In this document: positions 35,671 to 46,975 of the stretch, piece after piece
Layout of the letters: each line of letters begins with the position of its first letter
Numbering within the stretch: the stretch's first letter is position 1
Origin: Paracentrotus lividus
Lineage: Eukaryota > Echinodermata > Echinoidea > Camarodonta > Echinidae
Length of the DNA stretch: 64,000 nucleotides
Assembly: GCA_940671915.1 (NCBI GenBank)
Contig: CALNVZ010003426.1
Coordinates: 14,523,298-14,587,297, forward strand
Reading direction: 5' to 3'
Notes under the pieces: generated by a model
The model's input: the letters and a program-made list of their open reading frames with translations, nothing else
What the model was told of the DNA's origin: nothing
The model's database searches: none
Translations under genes and position numbers: made by a program

Positions 35671-36290
35671 AAAAACTCAGGTCAACCTTAAACGAGAATG
35701 AAACCCTGGGATTCAGTTGAATTGTATGAAACAATAAAAAAACAAAGAAACAGATCAAAGAAAGTTTGAGAACAATTGAATAAATAGAAAGTTATGTGCA
35801 TTTGAATGTTGTGATCACTAACGCTATGGAGATCCTCACAATGGCAACAGGCCCAAGATGTGTGATGTCACACATGAACAACTCTCCCATATGACATACA
35901 AAAAATTCTTCTTTTTCCTCATTCTAATGGTAGTACAGACTCTTTACACATGATTATATTTTGTGAACTTGTATTACATGTCCTCCCATTAAAAGAATCT
36001 CAGATCTTTTAACGGAATTAATTAAAAAAAAAACAAAAAACAATTTGAGTGAAATATGTACAAAAGTAATGGGGAAGTTGTTCATGTATGACATCACACA
36101 TCTTGGGCCCTTAGCCAATGTGAGGATCCCCATAGCAGTAGTGATCGCAACATTCAAATGTTCATAACTTTCTTATTATTCATTCATTTTTTCTCAAATT
36201 TTCATTGATCAGCTTCTTTGATTTTCCTGTTATTGTACAATTTAATGAATTCCTAGGGTTTCCTTTCCTTCAAATGTTCGATGAAAAATT
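35671..36290. mobile_element. Long-armed foldback element
   Basis: The arms at about 35671-35895 and 36060-36290 are reverse complements at roughly 75-80 percent by eye, with matching landmarks such as GGCCCAAGATGTGTGATGTC and CATTTGAATGTTG.GATCACTA. The centre of about 160 bp is unique. It lies about 0.3 kb upstream of the neuropeptide gene's TATA box. Confidence 0.75.
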
Positions 36291-36521
36291 TACACGTCTA
36301 TTTTATTTTTATTTTGAGGCGTATTTTGACACGGAAATTATTATTGTTTACCGATTTAACTTGAACAATAATCAATTATTTTCTTGTATTGTTTCTTATC
36401 AAAGCAAAATATCTGTAAAATTATCTTTATGTGTCCTATTTCCATTTTTTTAAATAAAAGCTGAACGGAAGGTATTTATTTCTTGTTTTTGTTTCGCAAT
36501 GCGTCAAGGCGCATGCGTCCG

Positions 36522-36627
36522 ATTGGGTCTTTGATTGGCCAATCAGGTTCAGCCAATCATTGATTCAATGTAACGGCAGAGCACATGTACACATGGCATT
36601 CTGCCAAGGGAGTTAAATGCATAAATA
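36522..36627 (+). promoter_or_regulatory. CCAAT/TATA promoter of the neuropeptide gene
   Basis: Three CCAAT-type motifs cluster here: ATTGG at 36522, the overlapping palindrome GATTGGCCAATC around 36533-36544, and CCAAT at 36553. A TATA-like CATAAATAC follows (ATAAATA at 36621-36627). The spacing of about 65-100 bp suits NF-Y-type sites upstream of a core promoter. Transcription would start near 36650, leaving a 5' UTR of roughly 370 nt unless another intron is present. Confidence 0.5.
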
Positions 36628-37024
36628 CTCTTGATTTGGTGGGTTAGAATCATATTTTCAGATCGAGACACAGAGAGCAACGGACAACACTTCCTACTGA
36701 TTTTCCAGTTCTTCATCTGTAAAAAACAGAGTGTCAACGATTTTGAATTTAGTCTGAAAAGATTCAAACTTGTATCCAAAACAAATCAACGAAATTTTAT
36801 GTGGCCACTCTCATGTTCCTTTTGATCGTAAAGCCTAGAAAGTAACAGCATATTAGAATTCCTTCCTGTGTACTTTATATTAGATTTTGCGAATAATCCG
36901 AAACGAAATTTAAAAGGCTGTGGATTTGTTTCTAACTTCTGCGAGAAACCTTACAGATAGGTCAGGAGGCTTACGAAGAAAGAAGTATTTGCTTTCAATC
37001 ATCACTTCCACATCTGACCAAACA

Positions 37025-38580
37025 ATGGCGTTTTTTAGTAAAATTTTCACTGTTTTCATTACGAGCCATTGGATAGTTCTTTACGTTGGTGCAGTACCCT
37101 CTCAAACGACAAACGCATATGAAGAGCTCAAGAATTGGAGCCCGGACCTGCTCGATGTTCGAGACCACCATAAGGCGGCAACATACAGCAAAACCGATGC
37201 CGGAGCTGCAGAAAAAAGAAACGCCTTCAACGATAAGCTTCGCGGACTGCGTCGCCTGAGCAGAATCATCGATGATCTTCGTTTTGAGAGCGCCATGCGC
37301 CCCGTCAAGAAAAGCCCCGAGGTCGTTGACGAGGTGGACACCTCAAACGGGAACGGTGGCAAACCGATCGTCGAAACGGGCCATGCCTTCGATCAGGACT
37401 CGGGTGCGCTCAGCGCTGATGCAATCTCCGTCTTACCTGCTGACTCGAGAGTCGTAGTTTCTCATCAGGGAATATCTGAAAGACCAGTAGGAGATGTCAG
37501 TCAGGGCCACAAGGATCAACCAGGAGATTGGAAGCTTCAGCCATCGCGGATGACGGCTGCGGTAGATTATCAGAGCGAGACAAATCTTCCGAAGAGGAGT
37601 CCAGGATCTGACTCCTTGGGACTTGATGTGTTCAGGCAGAAGAGCAGAGAGAGCAGGAGAAGATGGGGTGGGAAAACAGCACGACCGCAACCCTTCCGGA
37701 TAGGTCTCTTCGGCAAGAGAGGTGCTGAAACACTGGGAATGGTGGACACTGGTGATCTCGTCGATATTATTGCCGGTAAGTTAAAGACACAACAACAACA
37801 TTGAAAATAAAATCAATAATCAGAAGGAGTCCCTCCCAGCAGGATTTCGTGAACCCTGGCCGTTCTGGCTCTGTTTGATATACATGTACGATCAAAGACA
37901 TGTACAGCTTGTCATCTTTCACTAAACCCTACAAGCCTTAAGTCATTGATTAAGAAATGTAATGTTATGATGAATGTAAGTAACGAAGACTCAAGTACAT
38001 GTCTTTTATAAAAACTATTCTTCGGTATCGCTATATCTATTCCGTGTCTGTACACTTTAAAAACACTGTTGAAATATTTTAGACAAGTTTTAAGTTGTTT
38101 AAAATATTTAAAAAGTGTTTCTTAAGCCGGTCAATCTAACAAATTCTGTTTAAAATTTGAAAAACGTTCATCCAATTTGGTTACAAGTTCGGTCGTTCGA
38201 AATTTTAGCTACGTTGTTTAAAATTTTAAACCAAAATTGTTAAACAGAACCTTTAGTTGTGTAAAATATTTCAAACAGCGTTTTACATTGTTGGTTTTGT
38301 GTGTGCGCCTGTAAAATGGATGCCTGGAATTAAATAAAATTATTGGTAAATACATTTCAAAACGCTTTCTTTAGCCATTTCAGTGAATTTTGATAAATTT
38401 AAGAAACTATTTCTTATCATTTTCAATTAATTTTCCCCCTCATTATCCTTCCATCTCCTAAAGAAAGCAACAAAGGCCCTAATGAAATCATAGTTTGTTT
38501 ATTTTCTGTTTTTTATCTTTCTCGTTGTTCTCTTAGAAATGCTTCGGGGCAACTCCAACCAGCATGGTCGAACCTACTGA
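37025..38580 (+). CDS. Amidated neuropeptide precursor (two coding exons)
   Basis: Exon 1 is 37025-37775. A GTAAGT donor, in phase 1, interrupts codon 251. A strong pyrimidine tract ending TTCTCTTAG gives exon 2 at 38537-38580. The spliced protein has 264 residues. Residues 1-23 (MAFFSKIFTVFITSHWIVLY...) are a signal peptide. Dibasic sites lie at 64-65, 76-77, 96-97, 190-191 and 211-213. Residues 214-229, WGGKTARPQPFRIGLF, are followed by Gly230 and KR, so the expected product is one C-terminally amidated 16-mer. The 192-210 segment, beginning SPGSDSLGLDVF, is another possible peptide between processing sites. The acidic C-terminal tail ends in exon 2 with EMLRGNSNQHGRTY. There is no cysteine. 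The start is the first ATG of the frame and has a good context (A at -3, G at +4). The C-terminal F-R-I-G-L-F-amide distantly recalls tachykinin ends (FxGLM-amide in chordates) but has one extra residue. It does not fit SALMFamide, and GLRF-type kisspeptin ends also differ. The receptor is unknown. Confidence 0.85.
38051..38290. mobile_element. MITE inside the neuropeptide-gene intron
   Basis: The left end TACACTTTAAAAACACTGTT, then GAAATATTTT, is matched by the reverse complement of the right end (AATGTAAAACGCTGTTTGAA, then ATATTTT). It is 240 bp and rich in GTTTAAAAT phrases. It does not touch the splice sites. Confidence 0.6.
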
Positions 38581-38918
38581 ACAGAAAGAGAGCTAGAAAA
38601 TGTGAAGAGATATGTATCGGCACTATCCGTGGAAACCGATTCACTATTGCTGCCAATTGGTATCCACGCTTTAGTCCCATGAGACATTATACTGGTCACC
38701 GATACTGTAGGGCCTGCCGAGCGTTAAAAACTGTCTTTTGCACTATATTATTCAATTTTGTATTGCTCAGCTAGAATATGAAGTAGGCAATAGTAACTGC
38801 ATTTGAAATGTTAACAGTCTTTAGCTGCCAATGGTCCAAAGTATTTATATTAAAAGGTGTACATGTATATCAGCTTACAAGCTTGTTTGGAATTATAACA
38901 ATGAACATTCGTAATAAT

Positions 38919-39250
38919 GGTGGCCCTGAATTATGTTTTCGATGTAAGGCACATTTGCGGCCAAGTCGCAAAGTTTGCATCCCACGGCTCAAATAATTTT
39001 GCATCACAGATAGCAAAACCGTCTAAAATCACAAACTTTGCTTTGGTTTTAGACCCGATCCAAAGCCATGAAATTGGCGTCTAAGAACGTAAAGTTTGTG
39101 TTGGACCCAAAGTGTGCTTTTTGGGACGAAAAGTTTGCGACCTCCGAGAGTTATCCACCTGTGATGCAAAGTGTGCGGCCTCGGGTGCAAAGTTTAAGGT
39201 TTGGCCGTAAATGTACCTTACATCAAAAGCGTACTTTAATTCGGGCCACC
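38919..39250. mobile_element. MITE in the 3' flank of the neuropeptide gene
   Basis: Inverted ends: GGTGGCCCTGAATTATG...GATGTAAGGCACATTTGCGG on the left against the reverse complement GGTGGCCCGAATTAAAGTAC...GATGTAAGGTACATTTACGG. It may lie within the 3' UTR if the poly(A) signal at 39709 is the one used. Internal CAAAGTTTG phrases repeat in both halves. Confidence 0.7.
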
Positions 39251-39708
39251 AGAAAAAGCTTTTTATTTGCCATCAAACTTGGATGATTTGAACAAGACTT
39301 AGACCTCAAACGTTATTAAGCATGCTTTGCGAAGAGACATTTAAAATTGTCACATTTCATAAATTCTCTAATTCATAGTATCCTGATTGTCTATGAAATT
39401 TAATTTATATCAATCAAACATAATTTATAAATTAAATCGTTATTTCAATGTACAATTACCTCCCCTTACAAGATGGATATACGATGTGATATGTACATAT
39501 ACATGCTTGTGCAAGTCGCACACGCGCCCACAAAATCACCCTCACAAATTCGTGCGCCCGCACACCCTCCATCGCCGGCCGACATTACTTTAATGTAGTC
39601 GTTGTTTGATCAATATTTCAATAAGAAATGGATCTTGATGTTCACGATGCTCGTGGTATTGCAAGTTTGACTGTTTTAATCATGTATATAATAATCATTC
39701 ATATAAAC

Positions 39709-39714
39709 ATTAAA
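39709..39714 (+). terminator. Possible poly(A) signal of the neuropeptide gene
   Basis: ATTAAA followed by a TG- and T-rich stretch. It is the first credible signal seen after the stop codon at 38580, giving a 3' UTR of about 1.1 kb. An AATAAA at 37806-37811 would serve only a transcript that keeps the intron. Confidence 0.3.
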
Positions 39715-39951
39715 CTATTTGGATAATGAAAATTTGTGCATTTATTTTTCTTTTATTGTACATGACACCTCATATAGTAGTAAAAGTGGTATAAATGATT
39801 AATATTATTTGTTTAAACATCATGACTTTTTTCAAGAAGAGCAGAATTCAGTATTAATGTTATCAGAGTAAATGAAAAGGTTATGGAAGGAAAAAAATAT
39901 GCATGAAAACCGAAGAGGTAAAATTGACGCACACAACAAATCACACAAACA

Positions 39952-39954
<3 letters not shown>

Positions 39955-39982
<28 letters not shown>

Positions 39983-40022
39983 CCAAGCACACCACACCAC
40001 ACACACACACACACACACACAC
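39955..40022. repeat. (CA)n microsatellite
   Basis: Two ACACAC blocks separated by CCAAGCACACCACACC. Confidence 0.95.
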
Positions 40023-40404
40023 TACTCGTGTACCGCATTACAAATGGCGCCTGTGCATAAAAAACTATTCAAAATGGCGTTGACTGGGTCAGATTATGTT
40101 TTAACCTATAAACATTATTCGAAATACGATATTTTGACAATTAATTTAAAAAGACAGAAGTTAAATTTTAAAAAGGGCCTAATTTTGCTTATTTCATTGA
40201 ACCGGCCATATGCTATACAAACGGTGACATTACCGTTATTTCGGTGATGTTATTTGTTTGTGCTCAGTTGGAATCCCACTCGTGTCATGTCACAAGTGAG
40301 ACACATTCGTTGTTCCGTTTATGTCTTCATTTGTTTCCCACTATACGACTTGCTCCACGATTGAAATCGTGATAATCGCATCAGATCAAAAATCATCATA
40401 CACA

Positions 40405-40850
40405 CAAATTATATGTATTACAATGTCATCACTCTAACAGTTTAAAACTATTAATACACACACCCACACCATTGAATTGCAATTTCTTCAATGTCACCAT
40501 TCTTCCATTTCAAAACCATGTATACATAAACACACAAAGTTTCTATGTATTACAATTCATCACTCTAACAGTTTAAAACTACCACACCCACACCATTAAT
40601 GCAATCTTTCTTAATTGTGTAATGTCACCATTCTTACATTTCAAAACCATGCATATAAACACACAAAGTTTCTATGTATTACAATGTCATCACTCTAACA
40701 GTTTAAAAAACTATATATACACACACCACGCCATTAATTGCAATCTTCTTGTACAATGTCACCATTCTTGCATTCAAAAACCAGTGATATACATAAAGAC
40801 ATAACAATGTCATCACTTTAACAGTTTAAAAGCAATTTTCATATACATCC
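40405..40850. repeat. Tandem repeat of about 130 bp
   Basis: Roughly three and a half units, each with two related halves: AATGTCATCACTCTAACAG and AATGTCACCATTCTTCCATT, each followed by an ATACACACACC-type segment. The half-unit layout resembles the 70-bp satellite at 50.7-60.9 kb. Confidence 0.85.
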
Positions 40851-41086
40851 ATTACCTGTAGGCTGACTGAGTTTTATTGAATAAAAAGATAAGGTTCTTC
40901 ATATGACAATTCTCTACAAATAGGAGTAAATTTTGATACATGTATTTGGTAATGTTTCTTCAATTTGTGCATCATCCAGCGATACAGTAATGTGTGTCTC
41001 ATATGTCCATCAGAATTTATCATCTGCTTGTGATTCCTTATAACAGAATACATCTTTAACAATGGATATTTACTACAAATATAAAC

Positions 41087-41092
41087 TTTATT
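41087..41092 (-). terminator. Poly(A) signal, - strand gene
   Basis: On the - strand the sequence reads GGCTGAATAAAGTTTATATT. It lies about 750 nt after the stop codon of the exon at 41841-42062, in the right orientation for its 3' UTR. Confidence 0.5.
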
Positions 41093-41840
41093 CAGCCCAA
41101 AATAATATCAATGGAAGGAGGCAAACTCTAAAGCTTTCTCAAAAATGAACTGCAAGTGTACCAAGAAGAAATGCTTATAATTTGTTACTATCAATACCAT
41201 AAAAACTACCAAACGAGTTGGGCTTCTGAGATTGTAGAAGCACAAGAGATTTGCAATCAAACTGATTCACTAGCTGCAGCAAATTTTATAATCCTATCAA
41301 ATTTCAACACTTAAACTGCAGTAAATTTGTGATTGGAAAATTATATCCAGGATGTGGATGTTTGAACTACATTCATTACAAATGTTTTCAGTTTAAAATC
41401 AACTGCAAGAGTAACAGTATTCATGCTTTTATACTATACAGTCGATTAAGCTTACATGTTAATTGAGTGTTATAGCATTGCATATCAGTAGTGAATCTAT
41501 AAAAGATAGAAACAAAACACACCGTTGTTTGACCCCAAGTTTCTTTACAGAGTCGCTGCAAATAAATGCCAACTCCAGATTTATGATCTTTGAGGCCCAT
41601 TTAATAGTTCTTAATTTGCCATTAATTAATGTGTCAAATTAGAATTATAATATTAAATTATATCAACAGAGTATTCAGCAAAGGAGTTGGAGTTAACATA
41701 TGGAGGTTCTAGCATTTAATACATAATAATAATAATATGACAATAAACTATGAATGTAACATAGCAATGTGTTTACAAGATCAAAGAAATGGTAAATCAT
41801 AGAAGTCCCAACAAACTGATCAATCAGAATCTTCTGATAC

Positions 41841-42062
41841 CTAATCCAACCCCAAACTGTGGCAACTGTGATTTGCATGACTTAGCAGAAGCCAGTGTTC
41901 TGTTCCATCTGTAACCGTTTCAAATTTGAAACTTTCCATATCAAGTGAATTGTCATTATTTACACAGTAATAACACGAGTCCTTCGATCTCAAATGTGTA
42001 TGCTCGATGTTACTACTATCAATGACTGCAAAGTGATGACTGCCACAGAAATACAATGGTAA
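41841..42062 (-). CDS. Probable last exon of an unidentified gene
   Basis: After an acceptor-like ...TTAGGAATCAG, a frame of 73 codons reads LPLYFCGSHHFAVIDSSNIE... and ends ...HANHSCHSLGLD before TAG. It is rich in Cys, His and Ser, not low-complexity and not part of any repeat seen here. There is no ATG near the beginning, so it must be an internal or terminal exon. The - strand AATAAA at 41087-41092 completes a reasonable 3' end. Upstream exons would lie to the right; I found no convincing one up to 44 kb, where the candidate intron holds transposon remnants. The family is not recognised. Confidence 0.4.
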   Translation of the reverse strand, partial: LPLYFCGSHHFAVIDSSNIEHTHLRSKDSCYYCVNNDNSLDMESFKFETVTDGTEHWLLLSHANHSCHSLGLD

Positions 42063-42318
42063 CTGATTCCTAATTTTATTACTCCTTTATATGCAATTAT
42101 ATTGATATATGTTGAGGATTGAAATTGCCATAATCTATATATGGGACTCTAATTTATATCTACCAACAAAATGAAAGTCAGGGGCCTATCTATGATATGG
42201 CTCATGCATTGCTTCATTCTCATTTTATATGCATATCCTGAATGTGCTAAAGAGTTAATGGCCCGAATCACAAATTGAGGTTAAACACTTCTAGAGGTTT
42301 ATAAGCAAACGAACTCAT

Positions 42319-42636
42319 TGGCCCGTATTCTGAACTGGTTTACTTTATAACTCTGGATCTAAAGTTGTTGGTTTAACTAATGGATAGCCCAATTTGACAC
42401 ACAATCCTCTAACAGAAGCGTTCGATGTTATCAGGCTCATCTCTCTCTCAGGATATCAGAACTGTTGGATAATAACTGAATTAGTTTTTTCACATATATT
42501 CTGATGATGAAAGAGCATAGTGAGCATAAAATCTACAAGTTAACCAAATTTTGGACATTTTTGGCTTCCTGATAATTTTAGCATAGCGTTAGACCATGAG
42601 TGAGCCTTAATTATCTCGGACTTCAGAATACGTGTC
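42319..42636. mobile_element. MITE with CCCGTATTCTGAA ends
   Basis: The left end GGCCCGTATTCTGAACTGG and the reverse complement of the right end (ACACGTATTCTGAAGTCC) match. It is about 320 bp without coding sequence, and would be intronic if the exon at 41841-42062 is real. Confidence 0.55.
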
Positions 42637-43729
42637 GAGTATAGCTAAATGATATGCGCATGTGCACGCTATAAAGAAATAATAATTGGATCAGATATAC
42701 ATAGTTGTGGGTGTTATGTTTAAAACTGAGGTAGGGTGTATTAACCGGTGGGAGTTAACCTTCCCTTTGTACAATGAGCCTATGTAGTCTTAACTTTACG
42801 ATCTCAGTTCCATTTTTATTTTTGGATTTTAAAAAGTTTTTTTTTTAGATCGTGTACATTTATTGTTTCCCGTATACAATTTAGGGAATTTAATTTGATT
42901 AGTGCTGAAAAATTGATGCTGTATACAGAAGTCACATTTAAATCCAGTTAAACCTACAACTTCTTGTTAATTTTCAGCATGAATATGAATAGAATGCACC
43001 TATAGTCAGCGTCGTAATGATTAAAATTATGAGGACTCTTTGCACAAACACAATGAGATGGGGGGGGGGGGGTAGGTACATTGTCTTCCCCAAAAATTGC
43101 TTAAGAAATTATTAAATGGAGGGAGTGTAACTATCAAACTATTAACATTTTTTTAATGGAAACAAATACCAATAACCACCTGCATATGCATGAAATTAAC
43201 AACTGAATTGATCATATTAAGCACAAAACACTCTCTAAACATAAAGAGTATTTGAAAAAAGTGAGACCTTTCCTTATTTTGAGCTCCATTTATTACGAAA
43301 ATAAATTGCCTTCTACGGTTTCTGACATATCTGACACGCAAACCTAGCCTCAATCAATACATATTTCGACACTTGCTCTAAAGATTACGAAACATTTTTC
43401 TTTACTTCCAATTGGGTTTTGATTTGACCCTGTATACACGATTGTATAACTTAAGTACTGCTGAACAGGCGGAATTTTGTGTTAAAAATTCCCAAGATGG
43501 ATAAAAACATTATCACCAAAAACTCTTTCTTGTCAGCAAATTAGATAAAACGCCAAAGATCAACAACAACGAAAACACACACACAAAAAAAAAAAGCCCT
43601 TTGATGGCATACTGCATGAGACAGTACCGATGGTCTGTTGATGATGTGTTTCAAGTTGTATAGTAGATGCGTATTTAACACTGTGTTGTCAAAGTAAATG
43701 ACCAAGATAGTGCCCACTTGTAAAAAAAA

Positions 43730-44290
43730 AGTTCCATGGACTCCTGCTGAACTCAGAGAATCAGGGAAAGTAGAGTAAATTAAAACAAACACACTGAATT
43801 GGTCACAATGGGATGAAATAACGAATTATGAATTTTTATGTTTTCCATTTTTTCCACAAAACAGTTCTGGTCTGGATATGCACATGACCAAGATGAAGAC
43901 ATCATACCCCCACCTTTCTTTTCTTATGTAATTATGAAGTCTGATTCATGGTTAATTTTTTCATACGATGGGTTAAAGAATCTGTCCCTTTATAATTGAA
44001 ATAGTCACAGCAATGACTTAGCCCGAACATTAAATGAAAAGTTTATTCCTGTTTTATATTCTGAAGCAGAATTTTATAAATTGTAATTCATATTATAAAA
44101 TACAAAAGCAAAAAAGCATACAACTCGCTCATTGCATGATTCATGAGAATGTACTATAGAGCGTTTTGTGGGAAAAATAAAAAACTTTAAAAAATTCGAA
44201 CTTCTTATTTTTTCATCTGTTTTTGATAAAGTTTTCAGTGTTCTGTTTAATTTTACTCTACTTTTCCTATATTCTGAATTCAGCCCGGAG
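43730..44290. mobile_element. Foldback remnant
   Basis: CATGGACTCCTGCTGAACTC...GGGAAAGTAGAGTAAATTAA near 43735 is the inverted partner of the segment 44230-44295 (reverse complement GTGGACTCCGGGCTGAATTC...GGAAAAGTAGAGTAAAATTA). ORFs in the arms therefore look alike but are not genes. Confidence 0.5.
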
Positions 44291-44439
44291 TCCACTTTGT
44301 AGGTATTAATGCAATGAGCAAACCATAAGCAAAGGAAAGAAATTTACTTTTATCTAAGGCTACAACAATGTAATTCATCGGGAAATCCAATCGTTCCACT
44401 GTCAACATAATTACTTACCAGGTAAACTTGATCGAAGAT

Positions 44440-44934
44440 TAAGGGTTAATGAGAAGATCTACAGTCTTTTACCTTGCAGTCTATGTTTATTTTGCTGAAA
44501 TTGTTGCGAATGTATCTTTGATATACGCCAGGTTCTTCCATTCAAAATGGGCTCCTCTTTTAAGCATCTTCTCATTTGTGCTTTTACCAGGAAGAGTGTC
44601 TTTGGTCAAAAAAGTTGATGGAAGGATGCTTGCTACTGCTGCTGTTCACCTGGACTCCATTATTCATTTCCCTGATACCCTGTTCTTCGTCTTAGGGGGT
44701 AGGGTGTTTCTCTTCTTAACTCGCACTGAATCACCACAAGACTCCTGCATTCGATTGCGAGGAATTCGACTCACTTATTCTTCCTCTCAGTGTGTTCCTA
44801 AAAAAAGGGAGACCGAAGTTCAAGGTCAGTCATTTAAGAAAATACATGGCTTATACTGTGGTGATTGTCTACTTAAATTATGAAGTAACTCATCAGCTTG
44901 TAATTGAGCCATTACTGACTCTAACTGTTCATGT
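44440..44934. other. Intergenic DNA with an uninterpreted ORF
   Basis: A 144-codon + strand ORF at 44449-44883 begins at a non-ATG-rich context and shows no domain, no repeats and no neighbours to support it. It is not called as a gene. Confidence 0.35.
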
Positions 44935-45665
44935 GGTCACAGAGGTTAGGGGTCCTTTGGAGATGATAGGTAACAAACCCGTTTTTTCCAAGTTTGTGGT
45001 TTTCGGGTAGGAACAACCTTTCATAAGGTAGTTGTGCATTGGGTCTTCTTTCAGCAGTTTCACGAATGTCATCTTCTCGCTGAACTGGGATTTCTCACTG
45101 TAATGAAGCGTTCTTAAGTTATGAGTCTCTAGAGTCTCGGAGAGGTCACCGGCGACGCTCCCTTCTGTTTCAGGAGTCTTAAAAAAAGGAAAATAGTCGC
45201 GAGAAACCAAAACAGGTCAAACATGTTTCAATATTTTATAGACTTCTTTCAGACGCAGCAAGTCTCTGTGACGTCTCTGTGGTGCCGGACGTCCCTAAGG
45301 TATTCCGAAAGTATCAAGGAACTTTTCAAAACTTTGTCGAACTTGCTAGCGATTAAAAGGAAATCGAACAGGTTTGAATTTTTTTCAGACTTTGTTCGAT
45401 GTACCCACGACACCCTGAGTCTCAGGAGACTCACCACGACTCACCACGCTCCAGAGCCATAATGGTGAAACCCATCTGCATTGCAAGTGGTCCTTTGAAA
45501 ATGAGATGATTTCATGAAACTTTGTGCTGTGAAAAAACCCCAAAAAGATGATGAAACCAAGACTATCAAAATTTCTTGTTTCTACCCAAAAACCCAGAAC
45601 TTGGAAAAAAAAACGGGTTTTGTACCTATCACCTTCAAATTTTACCAATTTGCAGCCAGTGACCG
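44935..45665. mobile_element. Foldback-type element
   Basis: The left arm (GATGATAGGTAACAAACCCG near 44962) and the right arm (reverse complement GGTGATAGGTACAAAACCCG near 45632) extend over roughly 70 bp. The middle has many GTCTC/GAGAC phrases like those in the 7.2 and 9.0 kb repeats. No transposase. Confidence 0.55.
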
Positions 45666-46384
45666 TTTGGCAAAATTCCGTCGATCGGACCTTCATGCTG
45701 AGGGGGGGGGGGTTGCACGACGTTACTTGCACATATAAATTGTACGCTGCGTTGACTTAATTAAAAGATATTGACTTTATTGGTATCATAATTAATGCAA
45801 GTTACATATCTTTTATAACACATTCTATTTCATTAAAGAACATTTAATTATTGAAGCTAAAATTTGCTGCTTAATCACATTCAGATGAATATAAAACTAA
45901 ATATTTTGAAAATTTCAAATTGTTTTTTTTTTAATTCTATGAATGTTTTATCAATTTTCTCCATTGACCATTCTGTACTGTTTTTATCTTGTGTATTCTT
46001 TGAAGGATTTTTTTGTTTGAGAAATGTAGGAGGATAAAGTAAAATAGGCCAAGAAGACACAATTAGAAGAGTTATAGTGAGAATTTAGGAAAATCAGTAT
46101 TTGTCACAAACATATATATGTGTATATGTAAAGATGTCAGTTTTCATTTATTTTGGCTCGAAACGCCATTACAAATATAGTTGTAACAGTGGCGTCTGAT
46201 TTTTTTAAAACCCGAGTCTCAAAGTTCAAGAAACATGAAGAATGGAAAAAATCATGAAAAGGACAGGCCGCGGTTCGCAGCGTTTGTGCGGTAGTCAAAT
46301 GCAAGTACTGTTTAAATACTCAACGAATTTATGGGCCACATCCCATCGGTCAGCCTACCCACCCCCCCCCACGCAACCCATTAG

Positions 46385-46975
46385 AAATTGAGTAAAAGAT
46401 GGAAATGAAAACAGTGGAATATGGTGAGGAAGCTTACTCCACACATAAAAAACAACCAGAAATAGAATGAAAAGAAAAGGAAGAAAGTAAGTAATTAGAG
46501 CACCAGAAAAAATATACAGCATAGAAGTGAAGAAAGCAGGTTAAGAATTTGTGATCTGATGAGGACTGGAATGAAAAAGGAATGCATTAGTGTAGAAGGA
46601 AAGGAGAGGACAGGAGATGGGAGAGCGAGGGGAGAAGGAGAGAAGACCCGAAAATGAGGTAAGAGAAGAGAGGAGATGAGGGAGGGGAGAAGAAGTATAC
46701 TGTGAGAGAGGAAGGGAATGAGAAGGAAAAAAAGGGAAATGGTTTGAAAGAATATCAGGTTGCAGAACTGGATGAGAAATTGGAAGATTAGGTTGGACAA
46801 AGAGAAGGAGAAAAGAAGATATGGAGAAGAAATCTGAGTGATGAGAGGAGGAGAGGATTACAGAATAAGAAAACGTAAAGGGATAATAAAGATGTGATGT
46901 GAAAGAAGAGGAAGGAGAATTGAAGAAGGAGTGGGAGGGGAAGGGTGGTGTGTGGGGCTAGGGAGAATGGAGCTG
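46385..46975 (+). repeat. Long polypurine tract
   Basis: Nearly 600 bp consisting largely of A and G on the + strand (GAGGGGAGAAGGAGAGAAGA style), with occasional TGTG or CAG breaks and no fixed repeat unit. The Leu/Ser/Pro-rich ORFs on the - strand are its translation. Mirror-type purine tracts can form triplex DNA. Confidence 0.85.

Noticed and set aside
36920..37024. N-terminal extension of the neuropeptide ORF
   Set aside because: The extended frame begins at GTG, and the segment is basic and non-hydrophobic. The first ATG at 37025 is directly followed by a signal peptide.
44449..44883. 144-codon + strand ORF
   Set aside because: No recognised motif, no splice or poly(A) support, and transposon remnants on both sides. 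Left as uninterpreted.
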